From RCIO01 sp964629765 (lineage in GTDB: Bacteria; Pseudomonadota; Alphaproteobacteria; Rhizobiales; Rhizobiaceae), in assembly GCA_964629765.1 (NCBI GenBank), contig CAZVTK010000045.1, positions 1 through 29,329 on the forward strand: DNA of 29,329 nt, in the 5' to 3' direction. Each line of letters opens with the position of its first letter. Position 1 is the first letter of the stretch. The notes beneath the pieces were generated by a model. That model saw nothing but the letters and a program-made list of their open reading frames with translations. It ran no database searches and was not told the DNA's origin. This document shows positions 8,124 through 15,561 of the stretch, piece by piece. The position numbers and the translations under genes were made by a program.

Positions 8124-8803
8124 TGGAATTTTTCTCCCCGGCGCGCAGGCAGGGCCGCACGGGCGCTTGCGCGCCGCGTGACGAGGCAAACCGGCTTCCG
8201 GACAAATTGCGGCGCTGCGGGAGAATGGGGAGGACGCCGGCGCGGCCGGCCGCGGCCGTCATGGCGCGGTGTTTTCCGGTCCTGGCCTGGAAGGCGCCCA
8301 AATCCATCTCTCTCCCGCGTGAGCCTCTTCTACATGACATGGCCCGCATCGAGCGGACCGCTTCGGTTCCCGCGGCGAGACTGACATCCGCGGCGGGCCG
8401 GCGCGGGTTTCCCCGGCCGTATTCCTCCAGCAAGGGCGCGGCGGGGGCCGTTGGCGCCTTGAAGAATTCGACGGGACCTTGAGCGACCGTCCGTTCGACG
8501 GCCTTGCCGCGTTGCCGGACCGCGTTGACGCCGCAAATCGAAACCGGACTGCGGGCAGCAGGCAGACAGCGCCGTGACCCGCGACGCTTTTATGACCTGC
8601 CGGGTCCGCATGCAACCCCATTCGGCAACCCCATTCGGCAACCCCATTCGGCAACCCCATTCGGCAACCCCGATCTCGCTGACATGGCAAGCCGGCTGCC
8701 TTGGCGGCGACGCAAGTCTCGGTTAACCATGCTCGTCTACCAGCTAAGGGGTTGCTGGCGGCGCGGTGCGTGCGCCGGCGGAAGCGAGCAGCGGGGCGGG
8801 AGG
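8124..8803. other. Divergent rne / amidase upstream region
   Basis: About 680 bases lie between the rne ATG and the preferred amidase start. Open frames cross it on both strands, but their products are Arg/Pro/Gly-rich and show no recognisable domain. The plus-strand frame is continuous with the amidase gene back to 8504. The clearest content is a 13-nt tandem repeat at 8613-8671. I found no convincing -35/-10 pair for either gene. The rne side is a plausible long 5' leader. Confidence 0.6.
8613..8671. repeat. 13-nt tandem repeat, about 4.5 copies
   Basis: The unit CAACCCCATTCGG occurs four times without a mismatch (8613-8625, 8626-8638, 8639-8651, 8652-8664), followed by a 7-base partial copy CAACCCC. 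A 13-base unit does not keep a reading frame, which argues that it is not coding. It lies about 490 bases upstream of rne and 130 bases upstream of the preferred amidase start. Confidence 0.95.
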
Positions 8804-10069
8804 GTGCGAACCTTCAGCATAACTGCCGGGATTGCCAGAATCGCCGGGCTTGCCGGCTCTCTGGGGGGCAGCGGGGCAAAGGCCGTCGCGGCGGTCGCCG
8901 CGCTGCTGGCTATGCTCGTGCTCGCGCCGGCCATTGCGCAACAGCAGACGCGCGCGCATTCCTGGCGCATGGCGGGCGACGCGACGCGCGTGCGCCTGGT
9001 GATGCAGCTCGACCGCGAGCCGCAATTGCGCTGGAACCTGATGCGCGGCCCGCACCGGCTGGTGCTCGACCTCGCCGACACGGCGCTCGCCTTGCAGCCG
9101 GCGGACACGGCCGCGCGCGGCCTCGTCACCGGCGTGCGCTATGGCGGCCTCGACGGCGGCACGTCGCGCATCATCCTGTCGACCGAGGGGCCGTTCGTGG
9201 TCGAGGGCCTGGACGTCGTCGCGAACGAGGCGTCGGACGGTTTCCGGCTGGTCGCCGATCTCGTCGCCGCCAGCGAGCAGAAATTCGAGGCGGCGCTGGC
9301 CGACCAGATCGAGACGACCGGCTCCACCGCCGACGCCAAGCGCGACCGGCTGGGCCAGCCCGCCGCGCCGGTCGAGAACCCGTTCACCATCGTGATCGAC
9401 CCCGGCCATGGCGGCATCGATTCGGGCGCGGAGGGCTCCGGCGGCACGCTGGAGAAGAGCGTCACGCTCGCCTTTTCCCGCGAGTTGCGCGACCGGCTGG
9501 CGCAGGATCCGCGCGTGAAAGTGCATCTGACCCGCGAGGACGACAGCTTCCTTCGGCTGGACGAGCGCGTGCGCATCGCCCGCCAGTACGGCGCCGACCT
9601 GTTCATCTCGGTCCATGCCGACACGATCAAGTACAAGGGCATACGCGGGGCGACGGTCTACACCGTTTCCGACCAGGCGTCCGACGCCGACGCCGCAGCC
9701 CTCGCCGCGCGCGAGAACCTGTCGGACGAGCTGGCCGGCATGGCGGTCGAGGATGCCAACCACGCCGTATCCGACATCCTGATGGACCTCGTGCGGCGCG
9801 AGACGCACGCCTTCTCGATCCGCTTCGCGCGCACCTTGCTGGACGAGCTGTCCGAAGAGGTGGAGATGATCAAGAACCCGCACCGCTTCGCCGGATTCAA
9901 GGTGCTGAAGGCGCCCGACGTGCCGTCGGTGCTGCTGGAGCTCGGCTATCTGTCGAACAAGGACGACGAGAAGCAGCTCCAGAGCGCCGAATGGCGCGCC
10001 AAGGCGATCGGCAGCATCGCCGAGGCGATCGAGGCGTTCGCGGGACCGAGGCTGCGCACGGGAGGGTGA
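8804..10069 (+). CDS. N-acetylmuramoyl-L-alanine amidase with AMIN domain (AmiC-type)
   Basis: This periplasmic hydrolase removes stem peptides from peptidoglycan glycan strands, usually for daughter-cell separation. From the preferred start it is 421 aa. A signal peptide has its hydrophobic core at about 27-44, ending APAIAQ. An AMIN domain (about 50-165, RVRLVMQLDREPQLRWNL) would target it to the septum or cell wall. An Amidase_3 catalytic domain (about 200-415) has zinc-ligand motifs VIDPGHGGID, GTLEKS and SVHADT, and the catalytic Glu in LLELGYLSN. The start is uncertain. GTG at 8804 puts the signal peptide near the N-terminus and has GGGGCGGGAGG just before it. ATG at 8729 or 8684 is possible but adds Arg/Gly-rich sequence with no clear ribosome site. 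PBP1A follows 207 bases downstream on the same strand, a wall synthesis/hydrolysis pair. Confidence 0.93.
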   Translation: MRTFSITAGIARIAGLAGSLGGSGAKAVAAVAALLAMLVLAPAIAQQQTRAHSWRMAGDATRVRLVMQLDREPQLRWNLMRGPHRLVLDLADTALALQPADTAARGLVTGVRYGGLDGGTSRIILSTEGPFVVEGLDVVANEASDGFRLVADLVAASEQKFEAALADQIETTGSTADAKRDRLGQPAAPVENPFTIVIDPGHGGIDSGAEGSGGTLEKSVTLAFSRELRDRLAQDPRVKVHLTREDDSFLRLDERVRIARQYGADLFISVHADTIKYKGIRGATVYTVSDQASDADAAALAARENLSDELAGMAVEDANHAVSDILMDLVRRETHAFSIRFARTLLDELSEEVEMIKNPHRFAGFKVLKAPDVPSVLLELGYLSNKDDEKQLQSAEWRAKAIGSIAEAIEAFAGPRLRTGG

Positions 10070-10276
10070 TCGGCGCAATCGTTGCAGCAAAGCCACAGCT
10101 CGTGCTCTAATCCGAATCGTGGCGCCGCAAGGGACTTGTCGCCGGACCTGCTGCCCCATTTTGCCCACATGGGCGCGCGAAATTTAGGGACGGAATGCGG
10201 CGCGGGACCTCCGCCGGCGCGGGAGGGCGCCGACAGACGGGGATGACCGGTTCGCCGACCTGTCATCGGAGTGGGA

Positions 10277-12739
10277 ATGATACGGCTTCTCGGATATTTC
10301 TTCGGCCTCGGGGTCGCGCTGGCGCTGGTGGCGGCCGCCGGCATCACGATCTATATCGGCGACGTCTCCAAGGACCTGCCGGACTACGAGGTGCTGGCGC
10401 GCTACGAGCCGCCGGTGACGACCCGCATCCATGCCTCCGACGGCGCCCTGATGGGCGAGTTCGCGCGCGAGCGCCGGCTGTTCCTGCCGATCCAGGCGAT
10501 CCCCGACCGCGTCAAGGCGGCGTTCCTGTCGGCTGAGGACAAGAATTTCTACACGCACCCCGGCATCGACCCGATCGGCCTGGTGCGCGCGATCGTGACC
10601 AACGCGCAGAATCTCGGGACGGGCCGCCGGCCGGTGGGCGCCTCCACCATCACCCAGCAGGTGGCGAAGAACTTCCTGCTCACGTCCGACCAGACCTACG
10701 AGCGCAAGATCAAGGAGATGATCCTCTCCTTCCGCATCGAGCACGCCTATTCCAAGGACCGCATCCTCGAACTCTATCTGAACGAGATCTTCTTCGGGCT
10801 CAACGCCTACGGCATCGCCGGCGCGGCTCTGACCTATTTCGACAAGTCGGTGAACGAGCTGACGGTCGCCGAGGCCGCCTATCTCGCCGCCCTGCCGCGC
10901 GGGCCGTCCAACTATCATCCGTTCCGCCACACCGAGCGCGCCATCGAGCGTCGCAACTGGGTGATCGACCAGATGCTCGAGAACGGCTACGTCTCGGGCG
11001 AGGAGGCGGAGCGCTCCAAGGACCAGCCGCTGGGCGTGACGCCGCGCCACGGCGGCACCTATCTGTTCGCCGGCGAATATTTCACCGAGGAGGTGCGCCG
11101 CCAGCTCATCGCCCGCTACGGCGAGGAGGCGCTCTACGAGGGCGGCCTGTCGGTGCGCACGACGCTCGACCCCAAGCTCCAGCTCATGGCGCGCAAGTCG
11201 CTCCAGAACGGCCTGCTCAAGTTCGACACGCTGCGCGGCTATCGCGGCCCGATCACCCATATCGAGGACATGGGCGACGACTGGGGCAAGGCATTGTTCC
11301 AGGTGAAGGGCCTCTACGACGTGCCCGAATGGAAGGTGGCCGTGGTGCTCGGCGTCGACCAGTCGGGCCTGCGCATCGGCCTCAAGCCGGAGGCGACGGT
11401 CAGCGGCGAGCCCGCCGGGCAGCGGGTGGAAGGCACCGTCGCGCTCGACGACATGGGCTGGGCCATGCGCTACAAGACCGAGGCCGGCAAGATCGTGAAG
11501 GCGAAATCGCCGTCCGAGGTGCTGAAGGCCGGCGACGCCATCTTCGTGGAGCCGAAGGCCGACGCGCCGGGCAGCTACGCCATCCGCCAAGTGCCGGAGA
11601 TCGGCGGCGCGCTGGTGGCTATGGACCCGCACACCGGCCGCGTGCTCGCGATGGCCGGCGGCTTCTCCTATGCGGCCTCCGAATTCAACCGCGCCACGCA
11701 GGCCTATCGCCAGCCGGGCTCGTCCTTCAAGCCGATCGTCTACGCCGCCGCGCTGGACAATGGCTACACGCCGGCCTCCGTGGTGCTCGACGCGCCGATC
11801 CGCATCGTCCAGGGCAGCAATGTCTGGGAGCCGAAGAACTATGGCGGCGAATCGGCCGGCCCGTCGACGCTGCGCGCCGGCATCGAGCGCTCGCGCAATC
11901 TGATGACGGTGCGGCTCGCCAACGACATGGGCATGAACCTCGTCGTCGAATATGCCGAGCGTTTCGGCGTCTACGACAAGCTGCTGCCCTATCTGCCGAT
12001 GGCGCTCGGCTCCGGCGAGACGACGGTGATGCGCATGGTCGGCGCCTATGCGGTGATGGCCAATGGCGGCAAGCAGATCAAGCCGTCGCTGATCGACCGC
12101 ATCCAGGACCGCTACGGCAAGACCGTGTTCCGCCACGACGAGCGCGGCTGCGAGGGATGCTCGGCCGACCGGTGGAACCGGCAGGTGGAGCCGGAGCTGA
12201 TCGACAATGCCGAGCAGGTGCTCGACCCGATGACCGCCTACCAGATCACCTCCATGATGGAGGGCGTGGTGACGCGCGGCACGGCCGTCACCGTTTCCGA
12301 GCTGAAGCGCCCGATCGCCGGCAAGACCGGCACCACCAACGACGAGAAGGACGCCTGGTTCGTCGGCTACACGCCCAACCTCGTCGTCGGCGTCTATCTC
12401 GGCTACGACCGCCCGATCCCGATGGGCAAGGGCGCCACCGGCGGCGGCCTCGCCGCGCCGGTGTTCAAGGAGTTCATGGGCGCGGCGCTGGAGAACACAA
12501 GGCCGGTGGCCTTCAAGATGCCCGAGGGCATGAAGCTGATCGCCGTCGACCGCAAGAGCGGCATGCGCACCGAGCCCGGCTCGCCCGGCGCCATCGCCGA
12601 GGCGTTCAAGCCCGGCACCGGCCCGGCCGACAGCTACTGGGTGATCGGCATGGATGCGCTCGGGGGCGAGGAGCGCGCCAACGCCATCTCGCCGCAGGCC
12701 AGCGAGGCGATCCGCAGCGGCGGCGGCGGGCTTTTCTGA
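10277..12739 (+). CDS. mrcA: Penicillin-binding protein 1A (bifunctional transglycosylase/transpeptidase)
   Basis: This is a class A PBP that polymerises glycan strands and cross-links peptides in the periplasm. It is 820 aa, the usual size. A single N-terminal membrane anchor (about 4-27) is followed by a GT51 glycosyltransferase domain with catalytic Glu87 in SAEDKNFYTHPG and the GASTITQQVAKN motif. An inserted OB-like region (about 330-430) comes next. The transpeptidase domain has SSFK at 482-485 (nucleophile Ser482), SRN at 539-541 and KTG at 683-685. A Cys pair, GCEGC (625 and 628), sits in the transpeptidase domain and could form a disulfide. ATG at 10277 is chosen because GGAG lies 6 bases upstream; GTG at 10271 is the alternative. 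The 207-base gap from the amidase shows no strong promoter by eye. Confidence 0.97.
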   Translation: MIRLLGYFFGLGVALALVAAAGITIYIGDVSKDLPDYEVLARYEPPVTTRIHASDGALMGEFARERRLFLPIQAIPDRVKAAFLSAEDKNFYTHPGIDPIGLVRAIVTNAQNLGTGRRPVGASTITQQVAKNFLLTSDQTYERKIKEMILSFRIEHAYSKDRILELYLNEIFFGLNAYGIAGAALTYFDKSVNELTVAEAAYLAALPRGPSNYHPFRHTERAIERRNWVIDQMLENGYVSGEEAERSKDQPLGVTPRHGGTYLFAGEYFTEEVRRQLIARYGEEALYEGGLSVRTTLDPKLQLMARKSLQNGLLKFDTLRGYRGPITHIEDMGDDWGKALFQVKGLYDVPEWKVAVVLGVDQSGLRIGLKPEATVSGEPAGQRVEGTVALDDMGWAMRYKTEAGKIVKAKSPSEVLKAGDAIFVEPKADAPGSYAIRQVPEIGGALVAMDPHTGRVLAMAGGFSYAASEFNRATQAYRQPGSSFKPIVYAAALDNGYTPASVVLDAPIRIVQGSNVWEPKNYGGESAGPSTLRAGIERSRNLMTVRLANDMGMNLVVEYAERFGVYDKLLPYLPMALGSGETTVMRMVGAYAVMANGGKQIKPSLIDRIQDRYGKTVFRHDERGCEGCSADRWNRQVEPELIDNAEQVLDPMTAYQITSMMEGVVTRGTAVTVSELKRPIAGKTGTTNDEKDAWFVGYTPNLVVGVYLGYDRPIPMGKGATGGGLAAPVFKEFMGAALENTRPVAFKMPEGMKLIAVDRKSGMRTEPGSPGAIAEAFKPGTGPADSYWVIGMDALGGEERANAISPQASEAIRSGGGGLF

Positions 12740-12745
12740 CCGCTT

Positions 12746-12782
12746 TTGACACCTTTACAGGCCGAGGCATGGTCCCTATGGT
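12746..12782 (+). promoter_or_regulatory. Possible promoter upstream of prfB
   Basis: TTGACA at 12746-12751 is a perfect -35 hexamer. No good -10 exists at 17 bases (ATGGTC at 12769); TATGGT at 12777 is better in sequence but 25 bases away. It sits 7 bases after the PBP1A stop and about 95 bases before prfB. The -35 is a direct observation; promoter function is inference. Confidence 0.35.
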
Positions 12783-12795
12783 CCGGCCCGATCCG

Positions 12796-12818
12796 AGGCC
12801 GGCCGCAAGCGCCGGCCT
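12796..12818 (+). terminator. GC-rich hairpin between PBP1A gene and prfB
   Basis: AGGCCGGC (12796-12803) and GCCGGCCT (12811-12818) form a perfect 8-bp stem around a 7-base loop. No U run follows (TCGCGTCTTTG), so it is at best a weak terminator for the PBP1A transcript. It may instead be a structure in the prfB leader, ending 26 bases before the start codon. Confidence 0.4.
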
Positions 12819-12844
12819 TCGCGTCTTTGAAAGCAGGTTCAGCC

Positions 12845-14030
12845 ATGCGCGCCGAAATCGAGGTGTTGGTCGACGAAATCAGGCAGGCCATAAGCCTGCT
12901 GAGGAGGCATCTTTGACTGGGATCAGGCGCTGAAGCGGCTGGACTATCTCAACAGCCGCGCAGAGGATCCCGGCCTCTGGAACGACCCGCAGGAAGCGCA
13001 GAAGCTGATGCGCGAGCGCCAGACGCTCGAGGACGGCATCGCGGCGGTCAGGCATCTGACGCAATCCCTCGACGACAATATCGAGCTGATCGCCCTCGGC
13101 GATATGGANNNNNNNNNNTCACTCGACTATATTATCGAACTACTTGCCATTTGCGAGGAGGAGGGCGACACCGGTATCGTCGCCGAGGCCGAGGCCGCCA
13201 TCCGCAAGCTCGGCGCCGAGGCGCGCGAGCGGCAGGTCGAGACCTTGCTCTCGGGCGAGGCCGACCACAACGACACCTTCCTCGAAATCCATGCCGGGGC
13301 CGGCGGCACCGAGAGCCAGGACTGGGCGAACATGCTGCTGCGCATGTATACGCGCTGGGCCGAGCGCCGCGGCATGAAGGTCGAGGTGCTGGAGATGCAT
13401 GACGGCGAGGAAGCCGGCATCAAGTCCGCGACGCTCCAGATCAGGGGCAACAACGCCTATGGCTGGCTGAAGACCGAATCGGGCGTGCACCGGCTGGTGC
13501 GCATCTCGCCCTATGACAGCAATGCGCGCCGGCACACCTCCTTCGCCAGCGCCTGGGTCTATCCGGTCATCGACGATTCGATCGAGATCCAGGTGTCCGA
13601 ATCGGACGTGCGCATCGACACCTACCGCTCGTCGGGCGCCGGCGGCCAGCACGTCAACACGACCGATTCGGCCGTGCGCATCACCCACCTGGCGACCGGC
13701 ATCGCCGTCGCCTGCCAGGCCGGGCGCTCGCAGCACCAGAACCGCGCCAAGGCGTGGGAGATGCTGCGCGCACGCCTTTATGAGGAAGAGCTGAAGAAGC
13801 GCGAGGCCGCCGCCAACGCGACCGAGGCCACCAAGACCGACATCGGCTGGGGCCACCAGATCCGCTCCTACGTGCTGCAACCCTACCAGTTGGTGAAGGA
13901 TCTGCGCACGGGGGTCGAAAGCACCAACCCCGCCGCGGTGCTCGACGGCGATCTCGACGGCTTCATGGAAGCCTCGCTCGCCCACCGCGTCGAGGGCGGG
14001 GCAGGGCAGCCGGTGGCGGATATCGAGTAG
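12845..14030 (+). CDS. prfB: Peptide chain release factor 2, with programmed +1 frameshift and an internal assembly gap
   Basis: RF2 ends translation at UGA and UAA. The gene starts at ATG 12845 and reads 23 codons to CTT (12911-12913), where an in-frame TGA stops it. A +1 shift continues at GAC (12915) to the TAG at 14028-14030, so the product is join(12845..12913, 12915..14030). Evidence includes the N-terminal helices (SLLRRHL then DWDQALKRLDYLN), HAGAGGTESQDWANML, the codon-recognition segment ISPYDSNARRHTSF, and the catalytic GGQ in SSGAGGQHVNTTDSAVRITH. The tripeptide reads SPY rather than the E. coli SPF. Ten N (13109-13118) plus 36 bases of atypical composition interrupt a segment that should read LGDMEGDT, adding about 18 residues. 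Removing them gives about 376 aa, which I recall as the normal rhizobial length. Confidence 0.95.
12902..12917 (+). promoter_or_regulatory. Programmed +1 frameshift site of prfB
   Basis: A Shine-Dalgarno-like AGGAGG (12902-12907) lies 3 bases before CTT TGA C (12911-12917). This is the classic autoregulatory arrangement: when RF2 is scarce, ribosomes pause at the UGA, the upstream element pulls on 16S rRNA, and the tRNA slips from CTT to TTT, so translation resumes at GAC. When RF2 is abundant, the UGA ends translation and limits RF2. All elements are visible in the sequence; the mechanism is known from E. coli. Confidence 0.97.
13109..13118. other. Assembly gap (10 N) inside prfB
   Basis: Ten undetermined bases break the RF2 coding sequence after GATATGGA. 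The round number suggests a placeholder rather than a measured length. The frame is kept across it only because ten is the number written. Confidence 0.99.
13119..13154 (+). other. Compositionally odd 36-base segment next to the prfB gap
   Basis: In the RF2 frame these 12 codons read SLDYIIELLAIC. Only about 5 of 12 third positions are G or C, while flanking codons are nearly all G/C-ending. The peptide does not belong in the conserved RF2 segment, where LGDM should run almost straight into EGDTGIV. It is most likely an erroneous contig end or mis-joined read; a true small insertion is less likely. Confidence 0.75.
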
Positions 14031-14050
14031 GCCGTTCGGACCTTGGCGTC

Positions 14051-14073
14051 ATCCTCGGGCTCGTCCCGAGGAT
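14051..14073. repeat. REP-like palindrome between prfB and the M23 peptidase gene
   Basis: ATCCTCGGG (14051-14059) and CCCGAGGAT (14065-14073) form a perfect 9-bp stem around the 5-base loop CTCGT, preceded by GTC. I recall this GTCATCCTCGGG...CCCGAGGATC sequence as a short palindrome scattered between genes in Mesorhizobium-like genomes. It lies between two convergent genes and could also act as a transcript end for either, although it has no T run. Confidence 0.75.
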
Positions 14074-14080
14074 CTTCCGG

Positions 14081-15349
14081 TTACATCAGCTTGGCGACGG
14101 CGCGGCCGGCCTTGATGAATTTCAGTGGGTCGACGGCGGTGCCGTCGCGGCGCACCTCGTAGTGCAGATGCGGGCCGGTGGAGCGGCCGCTGGAGCCCAC
14201 CTTGCCGACGATGGTGCCGCGCTGGACGGTGTCGCCGACGCTGACGCTGATCTTCGACATGTGGGCGTAGCGGGTCGTCAGCCCGTCGGCATGCTCGACC
14301 TCGACCATGCGGCCGTAGCCGCCGTTCCAGCCGGCCTTCACCACCTTGCCCGCGCCCGAGGCGCGGACCGGCATGCCGTAGGGCACGCGAAAATCCATGC
14401 CCGCATGCAGGGCCGGCGTGCCGAGCAGCGGGTCGCGGCGGATGCCGAAGGACGACGAGACGGCGTAGCCGGGGGCGGGGTTGTGGATCGGCAGCAGCAT
14501 GGCCGTTTTCTTGACTGCCTCCAGCCGGCCGAGGGCGTCGTCGAGCTGCTCGACCCGGGCCTCGAACATCTGCTTGCCGTCGACCGCGATCAGCGGCCCG
14601 CCCAGCCCGGTCTCGGCCGTTTCGGCCTCCACCGAGAGACCGGCCTTCTCCAGGACGTCGGTGATGGCGTCGGCGGTGCGGTCGACATCCTCCGCCAGCG
14701 TCGTCAGACGGTCGATCTGCTCGGTCTCGATGGTGCGCAGGGACTGGTTGATCTCGGAGAACAGGAGGTCGGCGCGGTCGGCCGACGACAGGTCGTGCCC
14801 GGCCGGCTTGCCGGCGCCCCAGAAGGCGCTCGTCAGGCTGGCGGTGCGCAGGCCCGCGCCCGCCGCATCGACCCGGCGGTCGTCGGCCGGAGCATCCGCC
14901 GCGGGCTGCTCGGCGGCGGCAGCCGGGGCGAGGTCGGTGCCGGCGCGCTGGAGAATCGGATCGAGCCGCCCGTGCCGCCTTGTGAGCTGGGTCTGGCGGG
15001 CGATCAGCTCGGAAACCTTGGTTTCCATGAGCTGCTGGTCGAGCAGTTGCCGGCTGGTGATTCGGTCGACCTGCGCGCGCAGCGCCGCGATGCGGTCCTC
15101 ATAGGCGTGCTGGAGGCGCGCCTGACGGGCGATGCTGGCGCCGATCAGGTCGTCGCGCAGCACCAGATAGGTGGTGGCGAGCAGGTAGCCGACGGCCACG
15201 GCCGCGAGCACCGAGCCGGCCAGCGCGGCCAGCCACGGCCGCACGGTGAAGTGGCGGATCTGGTCGCCGCGCGCGATGATGACGGTGTGCGGTTCGCGAC
15301 GCCGACCGAAGACCGTTGATTGTCGAGGATTCTGCAAGGGACGCACCAT
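14081..15349 (-). CDS. M23-family membrane-anchored metallopeptidase
   Basis: This is a predicted inner-membrane protein of 422 aa with a periplasmic peptidoglycan endopeptidase (LytM) domain. One membrane helix (about 38-62) is followed by long charged helical stretches likely to form coiled coil (about 70-130 and 185-270). The M23 domain (about 305-410) has zinc-binding HAGMDF, YAHMSK and HLHYEV, the full HxxxD/HxH set, so it is probably an active endopeptidase rather than a degenerate EnvC/NlpD-type activator. ATG at 15349 is used; the ribosome site is weak (GGTCC). Substrate and timing are unknown, but the neighbouring amidase and PBP1A suit a role in wall remodelling. It is convergent with prfB, 50 bases away. 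Confidence 0.93.
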   Translation of the reverse strand: MVRPLQNPRQSTVFGRRREPHTVIIARGDQIRHFTVRPWLAALAGSVLAAVAVGYLLATTYLVLRDDLIGASIARQARLQHAYEDRIAALRAQVDRITSRQLLDQQLMETKVSELIARQTQLTRRHGRLDPILQRAGTDLAPAAAAEQPAADAPADDRRVDAAGAGLRTASLTSAFWGAGKPAGHDLSSADRADLLFSEINQSLRTIETEQIDRLTTLAEDVDRTADAITDVLEKAGLSVEAETAETGLGGPLIAVDGKQMFEARVEQLDDALGRLEAVKKTAMLLPIHNPAPGYAVSSSFGIRRDPLLGTPALHAGMDFRVPYGMPVRASGAGKVVKAGWNGGYGRMVEVEHADGLTTRYAHMSKISVSVGDTVQRGTIVGKVGSSGRSTGPHLHYEVRRDGTAVDPLKFIKAGRAVAKLM

Positions 15350-15450
15350 CAGGACCGACGAGTCTGATGGCGCGATTACACACTTTTAGGGTTAACGGAG
15401 GGTTTCAGAGGCCCGGACCGGCGGCACGCCGGTCCTCCATGCCAGACTGC

Positions 15451-15522
15451 TCAGGTGAGCAGCCAGATCAGGATGATGACGGGAATCGGGATACCCAGAA
15501 GCCAGAGAAGGATGCTGCGCAT
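15451..15522 (-). CDS. 23-aa hydrophobic membrane peptide
   Basis: ATG at 15522 opens a 23-codon frame ending TGA at 15451-15453. GGAG lies 6 bases before the ATG, an ideal ribosome site. The product is one membrane helix, with MRSILLWLLG followed by the IPIPV kink and a hydrophobic end. I recall similar very short IPIPI-type peptides in other alphaproteobacteria but cannot name a family or function. It lies 39 bases downstream of the peroxiredoxin gene on the same strand and 101 bases before the M23 gene, so it may be co-transcribed with the peroxiredoxin. Standard gene finders usually drop frames this short. Confidence 0.72.
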   Translation of the reverse strand: MRSILLWLLGIPIPVIILIWLLT

Positions 15523-15561
15523 GACGGTCTCCGATGGTTGTTGCCTGTGGGCCGGAAAACG

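Noticed and set aside
5214..8384. 1056-codon plus-strand frame opposite rne
   Set aside because: It mirrors the full length of rne, whose S1, catalytic Asp and zinc-link motifs are unmistakable; the antisense product is a composition artefact.
8504..8803. N-terminal extension of the amidase through the 13-nt repeats
   Set aside because: The extension would put about 100 Arg/Pro-rich residues before the signal peptide and translate a 13-base repeat in three frames; a later start is more plausible.
10081..10110. GTTGCA...CTCTAA as a promoter for the PBP1A gene
   Set aside because: Both hexamers are weak and the spacing is 18; no better than background in this composition.
13119..13154. Sequencing adapter or known linker next to the prfB gap
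   Set aside because: The 36 bases do not match any common adapter or scaffold linker that I can recall, so I left the origin open and described it only as anomalous sequence.
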